Assembly (NCBI GenBank): GCA_022559845.1
Contig: CM040126.1
Span: 224,136,641 to 224,200,640 of the forward strand
DNA: 64,000 bases
Direction: 5' to 3'
Source of the DNA: Amorphophallus konjac
Taxonomy: Eukaryota; Streptophyta; Magnoliopsida; Alismatales; Araceae
This document shows, piece after piece, positions 23,346 through 33,245 of this stretch. Position 1 is the stretch's first letter. Each line of letters begins with the position of its first letter. Below the pieces are notes generated by a model. The model searched no databases. It worked only from the letters and a program-made list of their open reading frames with translations, and was not told where the DNA came from. The translations under genes were made by a program, and so were the position numbers.

Positions 23346-24377
23346 GAAGGACAATGCACACCCATGAGGGTAGGACATAATGGACGAGGTCTGTATGGAT
23401 CGCCGTGGTGACGAAGGCATCAGGATGGCCAGACGACGTGAGGGTATCAATGCAGAGAAGAGGGATGGTTTCGGCATGGAAGCTAGGTAGGCTCGGCACG
23501 ATAGGGGGGGTCCAACCGGCGTGGGGAGCCCTCGGCGCGAAACTCACGCCCGGAGATGCTGGCGCCGGGAGGCTTTCAGCAGGGGTTTTAAGGAGGTCTT
23601 CGAAGAGGGTTTCTGGAGTTGTTCAGAGAGGGGTTTAATCTCGACTGTTTTGGATGATCGGAGGGGGAAGACTTTGGGGGAGAACCTTTCCTCTGGGCCT
23701 CATTGGGAGCAGAATCAAGGACGGAAATCCCTGAACCACACCCCCTTTGTTTCACATACGAGGAGCCATGGGATAGACTGTCTCAAGCCCTCGAAATGTG
23801 GCTAGAGGGGGAGGTGATAAATAATGGTAGCGAAGATGCTTCAGCAGAATTAGAAAACCAAATGATAAACATGCCTAGTTATCAGTATCCTTAGCATATA
23901 GCGAACCTCGGATGCAGAGACAGAAAGAAGAAGGTAATGAAAGAGCAGAATTCAACCCATTCTCTCATTCTTTATTTCATCCAGACGACATACACGCATG
24001 CTACTTAAGAGAAAGAAATCTGACTCAACAGAGAAAGAAATCTAGGCTTAATCCCTGAAAGCAGGGTTACATTGGCATTCGATGCTATTGAAGCAAAGAT
24101 GCTAGAAATCAAAAATACAGAGAGAAAAATTCAGATAGATAGGGAGGGGAAAGAGAATGAGCTGCAGCTGCCCGGCACTCCCACCTGGATCCCTCTTCGA
24201 GCCTCTGCCTCTCTCCCTTTTCCCTTTCTTCAGCTTCTTTCAAGGGCTCTCGAGCTCTCTCCTTCTCTTCGGTGGCTAGGCACTCCCTTTTCACTCTTCT
24301 TTTCCTTCTCCCGCTCTGCTTCTCTTCCTTTTTTTTCTCTCTGTTCGATCCCCTTCCTTTTCGTTCGAAGGGCAGGC

Positions 24378-24385
24378 TTCTTATA
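24378..24385 (-). promoter_or_regulatory. TATA box of the A1 5' LTR
   Basis: The minus strand reads TATAAGAA, about 505 bp from the LTR start at 24,890. It is identical to the other A LTRs. This is the promoter that would have driven A1 transcription leftwards. Confidence 0.6.
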
Positions 24386-24890
24386 GAGGCCAGGCCCTCA
24401 TCCTTTCGGCATGGACTTCCCGGCGCGGCCGTCATCGGCGCTTCCCATCTCATATTTGGGCTTGGCCCATTTCTTGTCATTCGGCCCATTCGACCCAGGA
24501 TCCACTTGGTGGACTCCTTTCAGCAATGGGATTCTTGATATATATATATTAAGACTCCATGGGACTGTTTACACCTTGCATTCACAAACGTGTGCGAGGC
24601 ACTGTACATCCCGCTTCAGGAGTATCGGAGATGTCTGAACATCTGTTTCAGCAGGCAGATGGTTGCCTGAATGTTGGTATAGTTTTATCAGCCTGACTAT
24701 CTGAATGACAGCAGTACTGGACATCGACCTAGCCAAAGACGGCTTTAGTCGAACAACATAATAGGGGTAGTGGGTTTCTTCTATTCAGATTTTCAGATCT
24801 CCCAGGGATGGTACGTGAGCTGTGCCCTCGACTGATCTTCAGAACTGTGAATCTGCTATGATCTCTTCTGACATATTTTAGGTGTCAATA

Positions 24891-24895
24891 ACAAT
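24891..24895. other. Target-site duplication ACAAT, right side of A1
   Basis: ACAAT directly follows the A1 5' LTR end and continues in frame into the B integrase (ACA ATC CAT CCA). The partner copy is not at the left end of A1 in this window but at 32,317-32,321, left of A2. Confidence 0.85.
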
Positions 24896-26165
24896 CCATC
24901 CAGGATCTACTAAGATGTATCAAGATTTAAAAAGGACTTTCTGGTGGCCTTATATGAAGAGAGAAGTCGCGGACTTTGTGTCTCGCTGTCTCACCTGCCA
25001 ACAAGTTAAAGCGGAACACCAGAAGCCTACCGGAAAGCTACATCCTCTGGATATTTCCAAATGGAAGTGGGAGGATATTGGTATGGATTTCATCATGGGT
25101 TTAACTAAATCAAAAGGAGGACATGATGGAATATGGGTTATCATTGATCGATTGACCAAATCAGCGCACTTCTTGCCAATCAAGAGTCGATGGTCAGTTG
25201 ATGTTCTGGCTGCATTATACATAAAAGAGATAGTCAGGTTGCATGGAGTACCTCTTTCAATCGTGTCTGACAGAGATCCCCGTTTTACTTCTCACTTTTG
25301 GAAAGGACTACAACATTCCTTAGGGATAAGACTTAACTTTAGTACAACTTTTCATCCTCAAACGGATGGTCAGACCGAGAGAACTAATCAGGTAGTGGAA
25401 AATATGCTCAGGGCTTGCATCATTGATTTTGGTGGAAGCTGGCATGATCACTTGCCGTTGGTTGAATTTGCATACAACAACAGCTACCAGGCAAGTATAC
25501 AAATGGCACCTTTCGAAGCATTATACGGAAGGAGTTGTCGATCACCCTTATGCTGGGACGAGGTTGGAGAGAAACAACTATTAGGTACCGACATGGTAAG
25601 GTATACCACCAAGAAGATACAGTTGATTAGAGACAGACTGCAAGTAGCTCAGTCTAGACAAAAGGCTTATGCCGACACAAGAAGGAGAGATCTTGAATTC
25701 CAAGTCGGAGATCACGTTTTTCTCAAAATATCACCTGGACGTGGAATAAGGAGATTTGGTGTTAAAGGCAAGCTTACACCAAGATTTATCGGACCTTTTG
25801 AAATACTAGAAAGGGTTGGCGAGGTTGCTTATCGCATCGCATTACCTCCACAATTGTCCGATGTTCATAATGTATTCCATATATCCATGTTAAAGAAGTA
25901 TGTGCACGATCCGACACATATCATTGACCATGGAAACCTGGTGATTCAGAAGGACCTTACTTATGAACAAAAGCCCATGAAGATCCTTGATCGCGAGGTA
26001 CAAATATTAAGGAATAAAGTTATCCCCATGCTAAAGGTACAATGGAGTAAATGTTCTGAACACGAAGCCACCTGGGAGACTGAGGAGTCCATGAGGAAAC
26101 GATTTCCGGAATTATTTCAAGAGGTATGTACTCTACACTCTCCACACATATATATTTGCGATTGA
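24891..26165 (+). CDS. B integrase with C-terminal chromodomain (3' half of the polyprotein)
   Basis: The fragment is open from the A1 junction to TGA at 26,163. It has the zinc finger (H of HPGST, then CLTCQQ near 24,985), the catalytic triad Asp (25,085, in GMDF), Asp (25,268, in SDRDP) and Glu (25,377, in GQTERTN), the GPF block near 25,790, and a chromodomain-like end (ILDREVQIL to ATWETEE, about 25,985-26,090) that in chromoviruses binds modified histone H3. No stop or frameshift is seen. Its natural N-terminal neighbour, RNase H, is now found at 32,3xx instead. It has no start of its own. Confidence 0.9.
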   Translation, partial: TIHPGSTKMYQDLKRTFWWPYMKREVADFVSRCLTCQQVKAEHQKPTGKLHPLDISKWKWEDIGMDFIMGLTKSKGGHDGIWVIIDRLTKSAHFLPIKSRWSVDVLAALYIKEIVRLHGVPLSIVSDRDPRFTSHFWKGLQHSLGIRLNFSTTFHPQTDGQTERTNQVVENMLRACIIDFGGSWHDHLPLVEFAYNNSYQASIQMAPFEALYGRSCRSPLCWDEVGEKQLLGTDMVRYTTKKIQLIRDRLQVAQSRQKAYADTRRRDLEFQVGDHVFLKISPGRGIRRFGVKGKLTPRFIGPFEILERVGEVAYRIALPPQLSDVHNVFHISMLKKYVHDPTHIIDHGNLVIQKDLTYEQKPMKILDREVQILRNKVIPMLKVQWSKCSEHEATWETEESMRKRFPELFQEVCTLHSPHIYICD

Positions 26166-26186
26166 ATTTGGGGACCAAATTATTTT

Positions 26187-26199
26187 AAGTGGGGGAGGG
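26187..26199 (+). other. Polypurine tract of B
   Basis: AAGTGGGGGAGGG directly precedes the LTR start TGTAGCAACCC. This is the usual place for plus-strand priming. Confidence 0.8.
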
Positions 26200-26312
26200 T
26201 GTAGCAACCCTGGTAAAATAGAAGAAATAAATCTAAATTGAGCAAAATAGATTAAAGGATTTAGTAAATAAATGATAAAGAGCCTAAATGAGTAAATAAT
26301 AAACCAAAATGA

Positions 26313-26540
26313 AAATAACGCCTCCTGGAAAGGCGCTAATACAAAAAGAAACGCCTCCATCTAAGGCGTTAATTTGTAAATGGACGCCTACATTCTTGGG
26401 CGTCAAATCTTAACGGCTAAAAATAAAAAAAAAATAAGGAAAGAGAAAGAGACGCCCACCTCAAGGGCGCTGTTTTGATAAGAAACGACGGCAACTCAAG
26501 GCGTCAATTTAAAAATAACGCCTTAACATAAGGCGTTAAT
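26313..26540 (+). repeat. Hairpin cluster I in the B LTR (about 6 units)
   Basis: Six units of the form AACGCC, 7-12 bases, GGCGT, then TTAATTT lie near 26,316, 26,349, 26,381, 26,450, 26,483 and 26,515. Stems vary in sequence, for instance ACGCC/GGCGT, CGCCC/GGGCG and CGCCTT/AAGGCG. Unit 5 pairs poorly. The cluster lies in U3, upstream of the TATA box. Confidence 0.6.
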
Positions 26541-26680
26541 TCCATCTGTGACCCATTCGAACCCGACATTATCCAGGGTAAGTTTTTGGATTAATACGTG
26601 TTCAATCGAACATGGAAAGGACTCTATCAAGGAAAGACATGTTCTAATCAAACTCCAACCCTATTGGGTTCTGTAAACCC

Positions 26681-26688
26681 TATAAATA
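26681..26688 (+). promoter_or_regulatory. TATA box of the B LTR
   Basis: TATAAATA lies within CCCTATAAATAACCC, 481 bp into the LTR. This is a textbook plant TATA box and would place the transcript start near 26,712, giving U3 of about 510 bp and R-U5 of about 2.3 kb. Confidence 0.7.
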
Positions 26689-27116
26689 ACCCTTCCTGTC
26701 GAACCCTAATAAGCTATTTGGTCGAAGGAAAGCTCTGCTGTTGCCGTGCGTGAAGAACAGGTATTGTTCTTCTTCCCTTGCCTTCGGTCCTAACCATGAA
26801 GAATATTGATGTTCTTCATCGTCTTTGCTGCAGGAAGTCTGTCGTAAATAGTAACTCTTCTGCCTAGTTGAAGGACGGGAGGTTCTTCATCAAGACGATC
26901 TCTTCCTCCAAGAAGGAAGATGTTTCCATAAGCTTCGGAAGAACTCTGTTTAGAACAGAGTATCATTCTTCTTCACGTTCCTTCACCAGAACATTCATCA
27001 GGTAGGTTTTCTCAACAACGTAGCCCAAACTAGTTTAATTCCATAATAATACCATCATGACATGCATGAATATAGTTTTATTATAGTTTTTAAAAAGGTT
27101 TTCTGTGGATTTTAAA

Positions 27117-27625
27117 AGAAGCGACCCTATCAAGGGCGCTAATTTAAAAGGAACGACCATGACCCGGTCGCGAATTCCAGTTTTGACGTCCTGCATTAAG
27201 TCGTCAATTTCATCTAGTTATTAAATTACCCACGTTTAAAACTTTTATGTCTATCAAAACATGAGTCTAATTTAATGCATGATCATAGTTGTTGAATCCT
27301 GCTATTTTTCTCTTCCTGATAGTGTGATTCCTCTTTCTGAAATTTTATTATCCTTGAAATTACCCATGTTCCTATTAATCCTGGAACATCTTGAATTAAC
27401 GACCTGATGAAGGTCGTGTCTTACAGAACTAACGCCCTGAACCAGGGCGCGGATTTAAAAGTAACGCCCCTTTTTAAGGCGCGTTCTACTAAAATTCCAG
27501 AATTTAAAAATTTTGCAAAATAGAAGAAATATGATGGACGCTTGCTGTATCAATCGTCAAATTGTAAATAAACGCCCCTGAAAAAGGCGTTAATTTCATT
27601 AGTAACGACTTTACCTAAGTCGCTA
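27117..27625 (+). repeat. Hairpin cluster II in the B LTR (about 9 units)
   Basis: Units lie near 27,119, 27,150, 27,184, 27,396, 27,429, 27,460, 27,533, 27,570 and 27,603. Examples of changed but still paired stems: CGACCT/AGGTCG (27,398), CGCCCT/AGGGCG (27,432), CGACTT/AAGTCG (27,606), CGCCCCT/AAGGCG (27,572). Most end in TTAATTT or AATTT. The cluster lies in the transcribed part of the LTR. Confidence 0.6.
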
Positions 27626-29028
27626 TTTTCCTGGTTACTATTTTCCACTATTACTGCTAACCGAGGGTTTTGTATATATATAAGTATATTATCTGGCACT
27701 ATATTTCCATTCCATGAATATAGTCCCATGTTTCATGATGATTTATCGCATTACCCTCAATTCTCGGTGACATACAAGCTCTCCATTGGACATTCCGTTC
27801 CTTTGGACTAGCGAGTTAGTCATAGAGACCTCCGTAAGACTCCTCGAGCCTTGGATTCCCTCAAGGCCGACTGAGCTGGTTGTACCTTAAAACCCCATTA
27901 CACAATCTTTGCCATGTCACTCTATAGAAACATGGAATACCGGCCCTCATGTTATGCTAAGTGTATATCATGGGAATTTTCTTAATGGGATGAGGTTATC
28001 ATGCTGTTGATGTGCTGTTCATGTGGACCTCAATTCTATATAAAGAGTGCCTGTTCTTACTTGTCATGGTACCCGGGTCAAGGGAACCAATTCCACCTAG
28101 TTTTATCGATGTTCGTGAACATGCCGTTATTATCATCTTACTATGTCAAGTTCAATATTTTTGGACTCTATTCTATCAAAGTTTATCTTACGTGTCTACA
28201 AGCTTTATTCTTGAAATTCCTTATTGGCTATACACAAAAGTGGATGTCAAAATACATGATCAATGCCTGCGCATTTAGGGCCCGATCTGGTCCTAGGAGG
28301 AGCACCCAAAAGTACTTGTGCCCATGGGAGTTGACTGATCACGGTATGGCATTGTACCGAAGTTCATGACTAGCTTGATTGGACATTCCACAAATCTTGT
28401 ACTTGACTTGACATGACTTGCGTGACCCGAAAAAGGGTATTTATATACTTGTTTGCTTGGTCGTGATAGCCAAAACTTTCGACATGACATGAAGAATATA
28501 TTTGCTTGAACATCTTGACTTCTACTTGATATTAGTACTTGAAAGTTCATGAATAGTTCACCTTGTTAGCTTGTTGTTAAGCTCTCTATTTTGTCGTTTT
28601 ACGCGAGCATGCATAGCTTATTACATTTGTGGAAAGATGTAATTACTTAAACCCATTGCTAGTTCTTGAGATATAATTTCTTACTGAGTGTTCGCTCACT
28701 CAGTTTTTCCTTACTTTTCAGGTAAGTCCGATGACGAGACCCAAACGGATGGGGAAGGTCAAGAGTGAAAGAGATTAGAACTTCTCAAGAGTCAACTAGT
28801 CTTGTCTTTTCTAGATTTTCTAGATTCAAACGTTGTACTTTTCTTTTTGGCATTTTTTAGGGATTGTAATAGAAGTACTCTTATGAAAGAATAAAAGGAT
28901 TGGGTTATCTTTACTTTTTCGCATCTCTGATTTTGTGTCGAATACACTAATACTCTGATTGACATGATTGATATAAACTCGTCACGCATCTCTGGGTATC
29001 TTCCGCTCTCGGGGAGTGACAGTTTTTG

Positions 29029-29042
29029 TGGTATCAGAACCT
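29029..29042 (+). other. Primer-binding site of B
   Basis: TGGTATCAGAACCT lies 7 bases after the LTR end. TGGTATCAGA matches the 3' end of initiator tRNA-Met, the usual primer for this group, with a mismatch in the later bases. A leader of about 150 bp without features follows up to the gag ATG. Confidence 0.75.
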
Positions 29043-29193
29043 AGGGTATTCAATTCCTAGGAAACCCAAGTCCAAGGATAGGTTTAAACCTTTAACCAGT
29101 GAAATTGGGTAGAACCAAGGGTTGAGTTAATATAAAGATTTAAAAGCCCTTAACGCGAGTACATACTAATATAGTTATTATAATTGTAGGATA

Positions 29194-32100
29194 ATGGCTG
29201 CCGAACGTGCTCAGTGGCGCAACATGCAACGCACGCTGCAAGGCATGACCCAGGTGCTCCAACAGGTAGCACAAGGAGGTGGGCATCGTGGAACGGGAAA
29301 TCTCCACCAAAGTTTCAAGAATATGAACCCTCCCAAATTCATGGGATCCACTGATCCAGATGACGCGGAGCACTGGATCCGAGAGACAGAACGTATATTT
29401 AGAGTGATGCAGTGCACGGACCAAGAGAAGGTCCTATTAGCCACTTTTCAACTCGAAAGAGACGCCCGCTATTGGTGGGAGTCTGTAGAAGCTACATTAG
29501 ACCAAGACCAAGTTACATGGGAGAAATTTGTTGAACATTTCAACAATAAATACTTTTCAGACCGAGTCCAGGAAAAGAAAGCTACCGAGTTTGCCGCCCT
29601 CAAGCAACGGTCATTGTTAGTGGCGGAATACGAGGCACAGTTCTCCAGGTTGTCCTGGTACGCTAAGCATTTAGTTAGTACCGAAAGGAGGAAGGCTAGA
29701 AGGTTCTTGAACGGGCTCAGGCCCCAATACATCACCCAGCTAGCACCGATGGACATCCAAGTCTATTCGGAAATAGTACACCGAGCCCAGCTTTTAGAAG
29801 ATGCCACGGAACTATCAGATAGAATTCGTGGTAAGGACAAGAGGGAACAAGTCACAAGTTCGGGTTCCTTCAAATCCAACTTCAAGAAGAGGCCGAGCAA
29901 TGGAGGAACTTCTTCTCAGGAGCAGAAGACTAAGAAGACCAAACCTTTCTCCATTACCACTACGCCTTCTAATATAATATGCAAGCATTGTGATAAGGTT
30001 GGTTATAAAGCCGAAGAATGCTGGAGGAAGCTTGGAGCATGTCTCCGTTGTGGGAGCCGTGATCATCGGATTCCCGACTGTCCCTTACTCAACGATCAAG
30101 CCGGTGACGGGAAGCGCCCGGTAACAAAGAATGCTCGTCTCCACGCAATTAAGGAGACCGAACAAGAAGAAGGCGGACTAGTAGAAGGTACATTGAAAGT
30201 TTGTTCCAAGTCTGCACATGTCCTATTTGATACTGGTGCATCGCATTCAATTGTTTCCAAAAAGTTTGCTGATCCGTTACCTTTGGAACCAGAATGGATA
30301 AAATTAGTTTTGTCTACTCCTCTTGGGAACGAAACTGATATTACTCACCATTACCAAAACTGTAAAGTATTGGTTCAAGGTAGGAATTTCCCTATCAACC
30401 TCATATGCTTAGACCTAAAGGAATATGATATCATATTAGGAGCGGATTGGTTATCCAAATACTAGGCAACGGTTGACTGCTGCAATAGCAAGGTTACTTT
30501 CAAGGAGTTTCCAGAATTAATCTTTACTAGCCCCAAGAGTCGAAACAAGACACCTTTTATTTCAGCTCTCCGAGCTAGCAAGCTAGTTAGGAAAGGCTAT
30601 GTATCTTTCCTTGCGTTTGTCACGATTAAGGAGGCTAAGGAAACTAAACTAGAAGACATCCCTGTTGTGCAAGAATTTTCGGATGTGTTTTCGGAAGATT
30701 TGCCTGGATTACCCCCACAAAGAGAAGTGGCCTTCACCATCGATTTAGTCCCTGGTGCTGATCCAGTTTCTAAGGCATCTTATAGAATGTCCCCTGCTGA
30801 ACTCAAGGAGTTGAAGGAGCAATTGATGGAGCTTCTCAAGAAAGGATTTATCAGACCAAGCACTTCCCCGTGGGGAGCACCTGTGCTATTTGTAAAGAAG
30901 AAGGATGGATCCATGAGGCTATGCATCGACTATCGACAGTTGAATCATCTCACTATCAAGAACAAGTATCCACTGCCGAGAATCGATGAGTTATTTGATC
31001 AAATATCTGGATCCAAGTATTTTTCGAAGATTGATCTCCGGTCAGGATATCACCAACTAATGATCAAGGATGATGACATTCATAAGACCGCATTCAGAAG
31101 TAGGTATGGCCATTATGAGTTTGTTGTTATGCCTTTTGGACTAACAAATGCCCCTGCTACCTTTATGCAGTTAATGAATAGTATATTCAGGCCTTATCTA
31201 GATCAATTCGTGGTGGTTTTCATTGATGATATATTAATTTACTCCAAGACCAAGGAAGAGCATGAGGAGCATTTAAGGATTTCATTACAGATATTGAGGA
31301 CAAACCAACTATATGCAAAGCTCACCAAATGTGAGTTCTGGCTAGAAGAAGTAACTTTTCTAGGGCATGTTATATCGAAGGATGGCTTATCTGTAGATCC
31401 ATCAAAGGTTGAACCTGTAAGAAATTGGGAAAGATCGACCAATGCTAGCGAGATCCGTAGTTTCTTGGGTCTTGCGGGCTACTATCGGCGATTCATCAAA
31501 GATTTCTCCAAGATCGCCGTACCCCTCACTAGGTTAACTCGCAAAGAGATCCGTTACGAATGGAGCGAGGATTGTGAACGAAGCTTCCAAGCTCTCAAGG
31601 ATCACTTAACTACTGCCCCAGTCTTAGCTCTACCAATTGAAGGAGAAAAGTTCGAGGTATACACCGATGCATCTGGTATTGGCCTCGGATGTGTCCTAAT
31701 GCAGCAAGGAAAAGTTATAGCCTACTCTTCTCGCCAATTGAAAAAGCACGAGGAGAACTACCCAGTTCATGACTTAGAATTGGCCACGGTAGTATTTACA
31801 CTGAAGATATGGAGACATTATCTATATGGAGTGCAGTTCATTGTATACTCCGATCATAAAAGTCTTAAGTATCTCTTCTCTCAAAAGGAATTAAATATGA
31901 GGCAAAGGCGTTGGCTAGAATATCTCAAAGACTTCGACTTTACTATACAATATCATCCTGGAAAGGGTAATCCTGTAGCTGATGCCCTTAGTCGAAAGCC
32001 GAGAGCATTATTAGCCAAGTGTATGATTCAGGAGTGGAAATTGCTAGAACAATTCTCGAAGCTGAAAATAAGCATGGACAAGGGAAACAAAAGTGTTATA

Positions 32101-32321
32101 CTATCTCACGTAAGCATACGGCCAGATTTATTTTCAGAAATACAAGGACTTCAGGATGATGACCCGGTATTAGTGGAAATCAAGGGCAAACTAGAAGGAC
32201 AATCTGAGTTCCAACTAGCTTCAGATGGAAGGTTGTTATTCCAAGATAGAACTTGTATACCGGATTGTCCAGAATTAAAGAAGAAGATCTTAGATGAAGC
32301 TCACAGATCAAGGTACACAAT
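29194..32321 (+). pseudogene. B gag-protease-RT-RNase H (5' half, one stop, truncated by A2)
   Basis: One frame runs from ATG 29,194 to the A2 junction, broken only by TAG at 30,463 just after the protease. Gag domain: residues about 40-200 (RDARYWWESVE block). A CX2CX4H-type zinc knuckle begins at residue 263 (CKHCDKVGYKAEEC), with further cysteines after it. Protease: DTGAS at residue 346, ILGADWL near residue 417. [14 protein letters not shown], then FIDD near 31,219-31,230. RNase H: YTDASG near 31,660, DHKSL, and ADALSR near 31,980. The frame ends in the first residues before the integrase zinc finger, with ACAAT at 32,317-32,321. Confidence 0.9.
32317..32321. other. Target-site duplication ACAAT, left side of A2
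   Basis: ACAAT lies between the B reading frame (TAC ACA AT) and the A LTR start TGTTTGCG. It matches 24,891-24,895 and continues the same codon there. Confidence 0.85.
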
Positions 32322-32685
32322 TGTTTGCGACGGGTTTTTTTTATCCGACCGTCTTGTCATTTTTATTTCGCGTAGACATGTGTATATGCACATATACACG
32401 TCTTATTTCGTGTATCGATCAACCAATTAACTAACTGGTAATTAACTGACTGATTGACGACGCGGGCGTGCCAGTCACATGAGTGACAATTTTATGATGC
32501 GCTCATTCTGACCCGTGTCGAGCGAATGTGAGGTTCGGTCGGGACCAGCAGTCCGCCATACCATAAAGGCTATGGCGTTAATTACATCCCCCACGAGGAG
32601 GGAACACCTTTGATTAATTACCGAGATAGTGGGCTGTCATAGCCAGAATGAAAAGAGCTACATGGTGATCATGACGAAGGCATGC
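32322..32685 (-). repeat. A2 3' LTR, segment left of C
   Basis: It begins TGTTTGCGACGGG and matches 21,576-21,944 closely, with a small deletion and substitutions. Its last bases CATGC are the left target duplication of C. The LTR resumes at 37,179 with the second CATGC and continues to 38,449. Confidence 0.88.
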
Positions 32686-32933
32686 TGATGCGGGACGAGA
32701 CCACGGACACGATAAGCTCGTGACTGCCCCTTAACGAGGGAAGCTTCGGATGTGCGCGGTTGAGAAACCGGCTATGAGCTAGGGTGGTCGGCTCTCACTG
32801 GTGCCCGGATCGGGTCACGGGAGAGAGCCGACCACCCTAGCTCACAGCCGGTTTCTCAACCGCGCACATCCGACACTTCCCTCGTTAAAGGGCAGTCACG
32901 AGCTTGTCGTGTCCGTGGTCTCGTCCCACATCA
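32686..32933 (+). repeat. Palindromic 5' LTR of C (248 bp)
   Basis: Arm 1 (32,686-32,796) and arm 2 (32,823-32,933) are 111 bases each and inversely complementary with six mismatches by my count. Arm 2 corresponds to the last part of the 3' LTR. Arm 1 plus the loop motif GTGCCCGGATCGGGTC (32,801-32,816) is an inverted copy of the same LTR end, where GACCCGATCCGGGCAC lies at 37,048-37,063. U3 and the TATA box of the normal LTR are absent. Confidence 0.85.
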
Positions 32934-32936
32934 ATT

Positions 32937-32948
32937 TGGTATCAGAGC
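32937..32948 (+). other. Primer-binding site of C
   Basis: TGGTATCAGAGC lies three bases after the left LTR and matches the 3' end of initiator tRNA-Met. It shows that the palindrome occupies the true 5' LTR position. A leader of about 300 bp without recognisable features follows. Confidence 0.8.
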
Positions 32949-33245
32949 GAGTTTGAGTCTAGGGTGTCAAAAAGAAAAAAAAAGAGTGTCATTTACATCG
33001 AGTCATTAGTCGGTTTAAGTCGAGTCTAGGATCATCATTATTTTAAAACACAAAAAAGAGTGTCTTTTCGCATTGCATCCCTTTACTCGGTATATCAAAA
33101 GGTGTTGTCCGAACGTTAGGCCATGCCTATTGGGAAGGCCGCACACTTGTGCGAGTGATCTTCGGATCGGTTATCTCCGCCACGTACCAAGTCTTGGTTT
33201 ACGTCTAGGGTCCTTAGTGTGTATGCATGTCCATGTCCACTACCC

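Larger units (their letters stand above)
3246..24890 (-). mobile_element. Element A1: Tat-lineage Ty3/gypsy retrotransposon (left end lies beyond the F insertion)
   Basis: Order in the element's own direction (right to left): 5' LTR, PBS, long gag, protease, RT-RNase H, second archaic-type RNase H, integrase, two tandem-repeat arrays, an antisense gene, PPT, 3' LTR. The second RNase H (a YFDGAS block near 13,940), the very long LTRs, the repeat-rich 3' region and the antisense ORF together place it in the Tat lineage. Ends are TG...CA in origin; the 5' LTR begins TATTGACACC on the minus strand where the A2/A3 copy has TGTTGACACC. The right target duplication is ACAAT at 24,891-24,895 in Tekay element B. 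Coding regions carry many stops and a frameshift, so the copy is dead. Confidence 0.9.
21576..24890 (-). repeat. A1 5' LTR, complete (3,315 bp)
   Basis: On the plus strand it runs from TGTTTGCGACGGG to GGTGTCAATA. Flanks are the PBS on the left and the target duplication ACAAT on the right. Plus-strand position 24,378-24,385 holds the minus-strand TATA box. The LTR contains two hairpin-rich modules and a GGCGCC-rich block (22,616-22,815). The full copy at 40,738-44,053 differs by scattered substitutions and is 1 bp longer. Confidence 0.92.
26200..29021 (+). repeat. B LTR, complete (2,822 bp), shared by two B halves
   Basis: It starts TGTAGCAACCCTGG after the PPT and ends GGGGAGTGACA before the PBS, with TGT/ACA ends. 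It serves as 3' LTR of the left half and 5' LTR of the right half. It holds a TATA box at 26,681 and two clusters of small hairpins. Coding potential is absent. Position 27,640-28,990 is unique-looking LTR sequence with no further structure that I can name. Confidence 0.88.
24891..32321 (+). mobile_element. Element B: Tekay/Del-type chromovirus, two halves in rotated order around one LTR
   Basis: The order on the plus strand is integrase with chromodomain, PPT, complete LTR, PBS, gag, protease, RT, RNase H. The 3' half of one B and the 5' half of another thus share an LTR. Both broken ends stop at the same point, between RNase H and integrase, each with ACAAT and each facing an A LTR. The C-terminal chromodomain and a tRNA-Met-type PBS fit the Tekay/Del clade. 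Confidence 0.88.

Noticed and set aside
24390..24900. Solo LTR status for the A1 5' LTR
   Set aside because: PBS and gag follow directly on its inner side, so it is the 5' LTR of a full element.
32322..32400. A2 as an independent A insertion into a second B element
   Set aside because: The insertion would have to hit the same base with the same ACAAT; shared descent by duplication explains it more simply.
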